Of a DNA stretch of 33,593 nucleotides, positions 20,061 through 30,300 are shown in pieces. Each line of letters starts with the position of its first letter. Positions within the stretch are counted from its first letter, which is position 1. A program made the position numbers and the translations under genes. This stretch comes from Schoenoplectus triqueter (lineage: Eukaryota > Streptophyta > Magnoliopsida > Poales > Cyperaceae). The notes beneath the pieces were generated by a model, which worked only from the letters and a program-made list of their open reading frames with translations, searched no databases and was not told the DNA's origin. Where the stretch lies: the NCBI GenBank assembly GCA_964058805.1, contig CAXKVV010001566.1:1-33593 (forward strand), in the 5' to 3' direction.

Positions 20061-21322
20061 CGGTCCGTTTGGCAAATCAAGGAACAGATTTGGAAGAGTG
20101 GTAATTTTGGAAGAGTGATAGAATAGTAATTTTTTGGAAGAGTGGTAGAAGAGTAGTATTCTTAATTATTCGGAAGAGCGAAAATATCGTTTGACAGTTG
20201 TTACTCAGAATAGTTAAAATATGAATAATTATGATACTAATAATGATGATGATAATAATAATAGTAAAAAATAATCATAATAGTAAGATAATAATAATAA
20301 TAAAGTAATAAAAAATAATTATAATAAATAATAATATTATCATAGTAATATAATAAAAATATAAACATAATCATAATATAGTAATATAATAATAAAAATT
20401 ATAATTACAATCATAATTATAATAATATAATAATAATAAGTAATCATAATTTTAATAATATAATCATGATATAATAATCATAATCATGATAATAATAAAT
20501 ATAGTCATAATCATAATAATATAACCTTAATCATAATCATAATAATATAATAATAAAAATATAATCATAATCATAAAAATAATTAAAAATAATTATAATA
20601 ATATAATAATAAATTAATCATAAATATAATCAACATATAATAATATAATACAACATAATAAAATAATAAAAAATAATCATAATCATAAAAATAATTATAA
20701 ATAATTATAATTATAATAATATAATAATAAATTAATCATCACTATAATCAACATATAATAATATAACACAACATAATAAAATAATAATAAGTAATAATAA
20801 TAATTATAATCATCATGATATAATAATATAATAATAAATAATCTTGATCATAATAATATAATAATAAAATAAATATATTTATATTCATAATATAATAATA
20901 TAATATTAAAATTATATTTATAATAATAATAAATAATATAATAATACTAATGGTAACGATAATATAATAACAATAATGATAATAATAATTTAATAATAAT
21001 AATATAATGATAATAATAATAATAAATAATAATCATAATATTAATATAATAATAAATTATAATCATAAATATAAAAAATAATAATATAATAATAATAAAA
21101 TCTTAATCATAATCATAATATAATAATATAAAATAATATAATCAAACAATAATCGCTATTCCGACGAGAGCTAATCCGGTATTCCACCTATAACTTGGTA
21201 TACCAGATTAGCACTATTCCGCACTCTTCTACTTAGTCTAAAATTCGTTTGGCAAATTAATTTGTCGGAATAGCTATTCTATTCCGACTTTTTGCTATTC
21301 CATTGAGTGCCAAACACTCCCG
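20061..21322. mobile_element. TIR element flanked by TA with an A/T simple-sequence interior
   Basis: The left end CGGTCCGTTTGGCAAATCAA (20061-20080) and the right end ...TTGAGTGCCAAACACTCCCG (to 21322) are imperfect inverted repeats of about 28 bp sharing GTTTGGCA, TCAA and GGAA-AG. Each end is bordered by TA (20059-20060 and 21323-21324). Subterminal AT-CG-rich phrases (GGAAGAGTGGTA on the left, GAATAGCTATTC on the right) follow, and a second GTTTGGCAAATTA lies at 21249-21261. The middle 900 bp is almost pure A/T. A 2-bp TA duplication would point to the Tc1/mariner-Stowaway group, but this is inference; no transposase is present. Confidence 0.5.
20221..21140. repeat. Expanded AT-rich simple-sequence tract (AATAAT/AATCAT units)
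   Basis: About 900 bp built of irregular AATAAT, ATAATC and AATATAATAAT units with few G or C bases, most C within ATAATCATAATCAT. Coding capacity is nil. Confidence 0.85.
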
Positions 21323-21324
21323 TA

Positions 21325-22015
21325 GAGAATACTTCTATTTTCTAGTCTTATGAGCATTTTAGAAGTTTGTCCTATTAATTGAATAAGGAGACAACCGCTG
21401 TATTCATATTTCAACAGACAAACTAGTGTATGTGGTTAGCTTAATTTTTTCCCCTGAGAAACTTGTCAGTAGTTGTCAAGTACATCTGAGTTTGACTTAG
21501 ATTCAAATCTGAGTGCAGAGTGCAGTTGTTGTGATTTGTTGCAGACTTACAGTTAGGTGTGCCAATAGATCGGTTTAATTAATTTTGAATTGAATCATTA
21601 AATTTTAGAATATTTGATTTGATTTTTCAGTTTATAATTTTAGTTAATTTGATTATATTTTTTTATTCAATTTATGTTTTTTTTTTAAATCGGATAAACT
21701 GAATAATCTAAATTTTATCAAGCAAATTCATTTTACTTGATATAAATAAAAATTAGTATCAAAGATTATCTGAAAATATTTATTTTTTATAGGTTTTATT
21801 TAGTTATTTATTTTATTTTTTAAATTACATATTTTCTATCAAATTTTTAATTATTGATATTTTTTATTCTTTTTTAATTGATATAATTTCCGAATAAACC
21901 GAATAAAATTTTAGTTTATTCGGTTGATATTTTTAAATTTTAAAATTTTTAATTTGATTCATAATTTAACAAACCGAATAAAACTTCGAATGTCTATATT
22001 ACCAACTATATAATA
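21325..22015. repeat. Dispersed repeat rich in AACCGAATAAA / CGGTTTAAT phrases
   Basis: From GGTGTGCCAATAGATCGGTTT (21556-21576) to AAACCGAATAAAAC (about 21971-21984) the DNA carries recurring CGGTTT and AACCGAATAAA motifs in both orientations. These resemble the widespread plant 'GTGTGCCAAT..CGGTTCGGTTT' repeat class. The borders are unclear, and I see no gene in this stretch. Confidence 0.3.
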
Positions 22016-24500
22016 ACACGTTGAAACACTAAACTGTACAGCCTCTTGTATGGCATCTTCCTTCAATATGGCACTTGAGTGTCTCTGTTAATAATTTATT
22101 TCGGTTTAAACTAAACCGACCGATTACATACTCCTACTTTCAGTCTCAATATCTGTGTGCATTTAAACAAAATTACAAAAGCATCAAATTTCAAACAAAA
22201 GTTTAATCATTAGTTTACTGCTCCAATTAACAAAAATGGATGTATCCATTTTAAAACCATCAATGAGTTTCTCGTCCAATTTGGTCAAGGGTAAACGCGA
22301 TAACTCTTCTAAACTCTAAAGCTTGGACAAATTCTTCTGCGGTGTCCTACAATATTTTCCTTTGAAAAAAAATAAGATAGGAATCCAACTCCTAACTTAA
22401 AAATATTATTGATTGAGAAAAGATAACAATACAACCATAAAAGACCCTACAATCTTTTTTAAACTGGAGAGCTATGACTGGAGTTATTATCTGACAGACT
22501 GACCTGCAAATTTAATTGTTTCTAATTTTATAATATTATATATAAGGGCAAAATCATTTGTTAAATAAATATTTTCTTTGCATTTATACACATAAAATAT
22601 TGATTCAAAATTTTAAGATGTCTGCATCCAAATTATTGATCTAATAGCTTAATAAAAAATATTAATTTCAAAATCTGAAAAGAGTATGATGTATTATTAT
22701 TTTACAATTTTTGAAAAATGATCCTAAAATCATAAAAAATATTAATATTAGTAAAATGACCACCTTTTGAAAATTATCAAAAGCAATATAAGTTTCTACA
22801 AATAATAAAAATTGATTTTCTATAATATCTTAATTTTAAAATATTATTCACCAACTTGGAGTGCCATTTGGATGAGAAATTTAAAAATTCTAGCATTTAG
22901 CACAAGAGTTGAAATACAGATGCAAACATATTAATCTTTTATTTTGAATGAAGGGCAAATATATTAATCTATGTCCAGCTAAGTTTACAAAAGAGCTGCT
23001 ACTGCTTTAGTAAAAAAATATATATATAAAGTTCAGTCATTCTATTTCTTTTCATATATTTAAATTTTATTTCTTTTATTTTTGGATAGATTGAACATAT
23101 GACTATTATTCTATTACTAATACGATATAAAATTTCTTTCTGGATATAGTGGTCCAAACAAGTCATTCATCCATTTACCACAAAATCTGTTCATCCCTTA
23201 TCTAGAAACCTCTTCATTTTTTTATCTATGAGAAAAGAGTGAAAATGAACATTTTAGACAAAGTGTGAAAGTCAATTTGCAAAATCATCATAAGAATAAA
23301 AAAATTTAAATCAATAAATTATTGCACTAAAATTTTATGTTAAATTTAAATCAATTTACTGGAAAATTAATAAGTGATCTAACTTTTTTCTTTTGGAATA
23401 AGTATTATCACATTTCATATTGTGAGCCAATTTTTCAAAAGAAAAAATTGAATCACTTTTCAATCTTTCCTATATTGATAATTGATAATGTTGATTTTTT
23501 GATGAGATATGAGGATTCAAGTAAATTATTACACTAAATTTTTCTGTAATGTTAAAATTAAAATATTTTATCATGATAACTAAAATTATAAATTCCAAAA
23601 CGAATGTTAATTTTTGCTAACCACGAAGTAAATTTTTTTTTCTCATTGGCCAAAGAAATTAGTAGCGCCAATAATGAAAATATCAAACAATTTTCATTGG
23701 ATTTAAATAGATAATAAAACGCTAAATATTATCATAAACACATTACATATTTTAAAAATTATATAAGGAATTTATAAATTTAAGTGACGTCAATTGACAC
23801 CATTTTGTATCATGACGTGCCTCCGCCGTTGTCAGTAATATAAAATATTTTTAAAATGAGATTCAGTTTATGTATTAAAATTTTACATTGTCCATCTCCA
23901 AATGAAAGTATGTTGAGACAGGCAGAAATATATTCCCGTTTTCTTATTTGTTCCTAGATCTCTTTTGAAAATAATTCCCAAATACTCAAGTAGTATTATA
24001 GAAATTGCTGGATGGCCCCAAGCAGAGCCGTCAGAAATTCAGGACCATTCATTCAGATCACGTGCTTATATTCGGTGCAAACTAACCTACTGAGTAAAAG
24101 TATGGACATACCAGTTCAAATTAATCTATCGACACATATAATATGTGTTTGCTTTCTGTGGACATATTCACCAGTCAAACAATGATAAATAAAATGAAAA
24201 GAATAGACAAGATAATGCAACTAAGTTAATTTTGAAATGCAGAGCAGGACTCCTGCATAGGGATTCTACCAATTAAAATAAACTGAAGCTGAACCTGTGA
24301 TCAAAATTCAAGACTCCAACAACAAAAAGAAAAGAAAAATTCCTTCCTTCAAGATCAGCTCCAATGGGAACTATACCCAGATTGTATACACCACTGATCC
24401 ACAGTCCGAACATACACTGTAAATAGAAAAGTAATGACCAGATGAAAAAAAAAAAGAGAAAATAAATGAAAATTCTCTTTTTGATAATTTTCTACCAAGA
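22016..24500. other. Intergenic, AT-rich, no gene seen
   Basis: No coding sequence that I can support on either strand. I specifically looked here for the missing NADPH-binding exon 1 of the downstream reductase (a GxxGxxG coding stretch) and did not find it. Confidence 0.5.
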
Positions 24501-24506
24501 AAAATG

Positions 24507-24534
24507 CCCCCCCCCCCCGCCCAAAAAAAAAAAA
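24507..24534. repeat. Homopolymer pair C12 - GCCC - A12
   Basis: Twelve C, then GCCC, then twelve A, upstream of the reductase pseudogene. Prone to replication slippage and sequencing error. Confidence 0.85.
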
Positions 24535-24640
24535 GAAAAGAAATCTTCAATCCAGTAATTATGAGGAGCTTAACAATGTGACAATGAATAAACCATAACT
24601 AAAAATGGCGATTGTCAACTTAAACTATTCCTTTTGGCAG

Positions 24641-26234
24641 CAAACCCGAAGAGAACGAAGCCGTTGCTTGATCTGCCAGGGGCTACCAAACAACTGACGC
24701 TATTCAAATCTAATCTCATTGAGCCAGGGAGCATTGATGATATATTCCATAAAAAGATGCACCGGTGTTTTTCATGTCGCCGCCCCTATGGATTTCGAAT
24801 CCAAGGACCCCGAGTTGAATTGCTGTGATCCTATTCTAGTTCATAGAATTGACTGTAACATTAATGAAACAGAACTAAGAACTGTAGTAATATGTAAGAG
24901 CTGCTGGTTTCTGATAATTTTATAATACTTGCACATAACATCGAAGTATTTAGCTTCCATTTGATTTCTTTCATTTATCATGAGCTGTCTATTACGAATT
25001 CCACCTTTCCTAATAATTCTTGCATCTCCGTGAAAAATTAAGTAATAAAACCAACGATAGAAGGAATGGTGGGAATTCTGAAGTCATTCAAGGAAGCTGG
25101 TACAGTCAAGCGTGTGCTGTTCAATCATCTGCTGGTACTGTAAACGTGGAAGAACATAGAAAGGCAGTATATGATGAGACATGCTGGAGAGATGCTGACT
25201 TTTGCATAAGAGTCAAAATGACTGGCTGGGTATGCATTTGTTTCTTTTTTTATTTCCTTTCAAGGAATGGCGTGGGAGAAGTTCAATATTTCAGAAGAAA
25301 AGAAGTTATGGCATATATTGGCGCTTAATCTTTAAACCATTATTTGAACAGGGCCAAACATCTCATATTGGGTAAGAAAATGAAGGCTATAAATTTACAT
25401 AAACCAGGTTGCATTGATTTCATTTAAACAAAAACAAAATATTAGAATTCGAAGAAACAAACAAATACACTAATCTAGTGAATAGTTGTGCGGATGTACT
25501 TTGTGTCAAAAACTCTGGCTGAGCAGAAAGCATGGAAGCATGCAGAAGAGAATGGAATAGACCTGATTACCATAATCCCGACATTGGTAGTGGGGCCGTT
25601 TCTGTCGACAGGCATACCTCCTAGATTGATTACTGCACTTGCTCTCATCACAGGTACTTCACTGTCCTTGTCATTGAAAGCTTACTGCTTAATAAGTTAT
25701 CAAATCTAAAAAGGGGAAAATGTTTCCCTTACTATGATCTGAGAATATGAAACTTTCTTGTGTGGGAACTGAATCACAGTATGATGTTGAAGAACATTCA
25801 ATTCATTCACTTGGATGATCTATGTGAATCCCACATTTTCCTGTTTGAGAGGCCGGAGTCGAAGGGACACTACATTTGCTCTCCTCATGATACCAACATT
25901 TATAAGCTCACAAAGTGCTCAAGAATCGCTACCCCGAATACGACATACTGCAAAAGTTAGTCTGGATTAAATCTCTTTAACATGATTTCAATTTGAACTG
26001 CTCTTTTGGTTTCATGCATCTGTAATTCTTGCTTGATTGAAGAGTTCAAAAGTCAATTTATCACTTCTAACCATGTAAACTATGAATGTGAGCTCAAGGG
26101 ATTTCAAGAGGATCAGCTTGTAAGTTTTTCTTCAAAGAAGCTTCTGGACATGGTATTCAAGTTTCAAATACACAATGGAAGAGATGTTTGATCAAGCCAT
26201 CCAAACATGTCGTGAGATGAAGCTGATACCTTAA
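24641..26234 (+). pseudogene. DFR: Dihydroflavonol 4-reductase (DFR) pseudogene, lacking exon 1
   Basis: DFR reduces dihydroflavonols to leucoanthocyanidins with NADPH. Pieces of exons 2-6 lie in order. Exon 2 (24641 to about 24822) has [15 protein letters not shown], then, after a frameshift in the A-run at 24751-24755, [19 protein letters not shown]. Exon 3 (about 25036-25229) has [26 protein letters not shown] and [11 protein letters not shown]. Exon 4 (25494-25653) has [13 protein letters not shown] with the SDR Tyr and Lys, and [11 protein letters not shown]. Exon 5 (about 25760-25952) has QFIHLDDLCESHIFLFE and GHYICSPHD. Exon 6 (about 26041-26234) has FSSKKLLDM, then EEMFDQAIQTCREMKLIP. 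Defects: the GxxGxxG NADPH exon is missing; TAA at 25039-25041 sits where relatives have Glu; one-base indels lie near 24753, 25122, 25780, 25914 and 26163; the exon 2 donor reads TT; and the exon 4 acceptor reads GG at 25492-25493. The substrate-loop Asn in TVNVEEH remains. DFR is a better match than anthocyanidin reductase. Clearly non-functional. Confidence 0.85.
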
Positions 26235-26245
26235 GTACCAAAGAA

Positions 26246-26567
26246 ATTTTTTTTTTTGTATATAATAATTATAATAATTATATTATTAATAATAAGAGTG
26301 ATAAAAACAAAATTTAAAATCCACAAATGACAGTGCGCCACTGGCAGTGACACGAACAAACACATCACTGACAGTGACGTCTTTGTAAACGCGACACTGT
26401 TAGTGGCGTCTTTGATGATTGATCGACAGTAATAATGTTAATATAACAGTAATAGATAATAATCAGGATGAACAAGAACAAATACGTCACTGCCATTTGT
26501 ATATTTTAAATTTTACTTTTATCACTCTTATTAATAATAATATAATTATTATATACAAAAAAAACTG
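26246..26567. mobile_element. Palindrome-array MITE-like element, copy C
   Basis: A 322-bp element just after the DFR relic stop. Its arms of about 70 bp are near-identical inverted repeats (TTGTATATAATAATTATA, ATTAATAATAAGAGTGATAAA, AAAATTTAAAAT). The right end is AAAACTG as in copy A; the left CAG is not preserved. The core palindromes are GCGCCACTGGCAGTGACAC (26335), ACATCACTGACAGTGACGT (26362), GCGACACTGTTAGTGGCGTC (26391) and ACGTCACTGCC (26484). The block AGTAATAATGTTAATATAAC is shared with copy A. Confidence 0.7.
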
Positions 26568-27379
26568 CAGAGTAGAACCCAAGGAGCAAAACCATAACGG
26601 GTCTGTTGAACCGGCATCTGTACGTCTGATACCCTATTGGCTATTGCATCCAAATAGTTGTGCCTGGTCTAAGATCGTTTTTGTTTCGATATCAAGCTGG
26701 ATTTGTGTTATGCACTTTGTTGTTTGCAAGTTACTTAACGAATAGTTTATTTACCAATTAATAAACCATCAGCTGCATGCAAGCGGCAAGATATTTTACA
26801 TGTCTAGGGCCAGTATAAATTGTATTGTTTGATGGGAGTTGAATGGTGTTCTAAGTTAGTTAGAATTTATACTAGACTATATCTATCTAAATACGCAAGG
26901 AAAGAAAAATTTAAGGTTGTTTCCGCACAAAAAGATAAAAAAAAAAAAGGATATGGCTCCAGCTGTGTTAAAAACTCAAATGTTTGCATGTTGAACACCA
27001 GTTCGTTGGTTAACACCTCCAACAGCTAGAACTAATACTGGTTAATATTATAGCAGACACTGAAATTACCCCAAAGTATGAAAGCAATAAATCACACAAC
27101 CCAACAGAAGATAGTAAGCAGAATAGCATTAACCAGCTAACTTTTATATACTAAAATTGATCATCATTCTATAAACCAGCCATAAGTTAGGCTTAGCATT
27201 GCATGACATGTTTGCATCACATACTAAACTTTATACAGAGATACTTTAAAATGAATGCTGATAGATAGATGGGTAGTATAATAACTAAACTAACCACATC
27301 CTAAATGGTAAGCTGCTTCAGGGTAATAAAAACCCAAAGCAAACCTAAAACCAACAACACAAGCCCTAATATTTGTCGT
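26568..27379. other. Intergenic and 3' UTR of the auxilin-like gene
   Basis: No independent gene. The part next to 27380 should be the minus-strand 3' UTR of the auxilin-like gene; I could not single out one polyadenylation signal. An A-run lies at 26938-26948. Confidence 0.5.
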
Positions 27380-30300
27380 CTACCTCTCCTCTGAGTTGAA
27401 CTTATTCCAGGCTTCCTGAAATGTGAAACCCAAAAAAAAAAGGAAGAAAGGAAAATTAAGGAAACGTCATTTGCAGAGGAGAAAAAAAAATATAACAGCA
27501 CTACACAGTAAGATTTTCAAAGAATCTCATTCAGGCCGGTGGATATATCAGGAAACTACCCCCAAATCCCCAAACACATCCACACACACAATCTCACTCC
27601 CAAATTCTAATTCAATGAATAAAGAATCCCCAGCCAACTCCACCGCCGATTCCAATAACCCAAAGCACACATCTAGCAAACAAAAATCTGATAATTCCAT
27701 TATAATTCAAGCATATGAGATCTTGTTTTTAATTTAAAAATGACAAAGCATTTACCTTGAGAAGATCAAAGACTTTTTCACATATGTACTTCTGCTGAAT
27801 TGAAGCACCTCTTTGTTGCAACTTGTCAGGATGCACATATAGTGTTGCCTTTCGATAAGCTTTTTTCACATCAGCCGCTGTAATCACCTCTGTCAGATGA
27901 ATTGGTTGCCAGCCGCTGTTTTGCCCCAGTATCTGCAAAGAGTCCAAGTTTAAAACTAGCACCCATATGATAGTTTCTAAATTATAGGAAAACAAGACTA
28001 TTAGTAGTAGAAAGAGGTTTCTGAAATCTCTCTCACATATTGGAGGGTAGAGAGCAAGGCACGAAGATTGCCTTCTTTGCCTGTAGACCATCTCTTGACC
28101 TCTGCATCAAGATGCTCAGCAATTCTCTGCATATCCACAGTGCAAAGAAAATCAGTTGAATGTCAAAAACTAAGCCCTCAAAGCTCTAACAAAAAAAAGT
28201 TATATTGGAGGGAGAGAGAAGAGTATACATCTCTTTCAGCTTGCTCTCTCTGAGACATAATGTCACGCCGGTTCTTCTCTGCAAGTGCTTTTGCCTGAAT
28301 CAAACAAATAATTAGAAGTTGGAATGCAGTAATTTATATGTAACTTGGGTAAAAGTGAAGTGGGGAACAATGAAACATTATATCTTACCGCACGCTCAGC
28401 AGTTCTTTGTTGCCTCTCCAATCTAGCTTTATATCTTAAGGCAGATTCACCATGACCTATATATTTTTGTTGTATTATTATAAAATCACAACAAGATAAC
28501 AGAAAGAAAAATTAAAGCTAAATGTTAAGACTTAAAAAGAGTATTTCACCTTGACTGAGAGCACTATCTGAATGTGTCCTTTTAAAATGGGACTCTTGTG
28601 CATTATCCTACATTGTAAAGCATATTAAAATCATTTTTATTAACACAAGGAATATTATGAAAAGATAAAAAAACTGTGCAGGGATTTACTAAGATTTAGT
28701 AAACTTTAACCGAAACGCCAAACAATCTAATCTTGTCAGAACCAGCGGTACTGGTTGCATACTGTACAATTCTGACGGGCAGAGCCAGAAAATTTCCAAA
28801 TGGGGGTTAAATGAAGTACCAGGTCAAATGTTGATATCCATACAATAATCAATATCAAAGATAAATATGACAATTATGGGGTCAATAAAAGATTCTCATA
28901 ATTTAATTGGAGTCAGATATGAATTTTTGTAACAGAAATAATCTAAACAATATCAGAAGCACTGCATAAACCTACAATCAGTAATAATCAATAGTCGATA
29001 CCTGAGATGAGATCCTGCTGAAGGACTTGAAGCGTTCAAGGCGGTCCCTCTCTTTCTCAGCCTCAGCCTTGGCCTTCTCAATGGCTCTCTCCCTGGCCTC
29101 CGCAGTGGCCCGCTCCACAGCTGCCCTCTCAGCTCTCAGTCGTGCGTCCCTGGCATTCCTCTCCCCATCCCTCTCCTTCTTCTCATCCTCCCCCTTCGGC
29201 CTCTTCTTCTCAAATCCCTCTCCACCACATCTGGTGTTCATCTCTTCTCTGTTCTCCACAGCCCTCTGTCTGGCAGCAGTGATGTGCTCCATTGCAATGC
29301 ATTCTGCCCTCTCTCGTGTGGCTTGCTCCATCGCCAGCCTGTCCTTCTCCCTCTCCCGCTTCCTCTCCTCCTCTTCCTCCCTCTCTCTTTCTCTCTCTCC
29401 GATTTCCCTCTCTTTCCTAGATCTTCTCACCTTCTCCCTTTCTCTTTCCTCATCAGACTTCCTCTCCCAAGCTTTTTCACGCTCCTCATCTGATTTTCTA
29501 CCCTCTGTTTTTCTCTCTTTTTCCTTCATCCTTTTCTCACGTTCCCTCTCCTCATCTGACTTTCTGGCCTCTATTTTTCTTTCTTGTGTCTTCTCTCCTT
29601 GCAACTTCTTCATCTTTTCCCTCTCCTCTGCTCTTTCCCTCTCCAATCGTCTCTTCTCAGCTTCGAGCCTAATTGCCATCTCTTTCTCTTCTCTTTCCTT
29701 TTCCATCATTTTCTGTTTTTCTCTCTCTTCGATTTCCTTTTCCTTTTCCATCCTTTGCTTCTCTTTCTCTTCTTCGAGCTTTTTCTCCATCTCTTTCTGC
29801 TCCCATTCTTTTGTTAGTCTCTCCCTCTCTCTCTGCTCCAATTCTTTCTCAATTTTCTCCCTCTCTTTTCGTTCTCTTTCCTTTTCTATCCTCTCTTTCT
29901 CCCTCTCTTCTTCAAGTTTTCTAACCCTTTCTCTTTCTTGCTCCCTCTCTTCTTCCAGCCTTCTAACTCTTGCTCTTTCTAGCTCTCTCTCCTCTTCAAG
30001 TTTTCTAACTTTTTCTCTCTCTTGTTCTCTCTCTTCTTCAAGCTTTCTTATTCTTTCTCTCTCTTTTTCTATTTCTTCTTCTAATTTTCTCTCCCTTTCC
30101 TTTTCTTTCTCCAACTTCAGAACCATCTCTCTCCCCCTTTGCTTCTCTTCTTCCAGCTTTCTTACTCTTTCTCTCTCTTGCTCTCTCTGTTCATCCAGCT
30201 TCCTCACTCTCCCTCTCTCCTTTTCTATCTCCACTAATTTTCTCTCTCTTTCCTTTTCTTCCTCCAATTTTCTCACCATCTCCTCTATCATTTTCTCTTC

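Noticed and set aside
26419..26745. 108-codon plus-strand frame after the DFR relic
   Set aside because: It starts inside the palindrome-array element and runs across its right end into intergenic DNA; no domain.
29911..30230. CRISPR-like regular repeat
   Set aside because: The 42-bp periodicity is contiguous coding repeat without spacers, in a eukaryotic gene.
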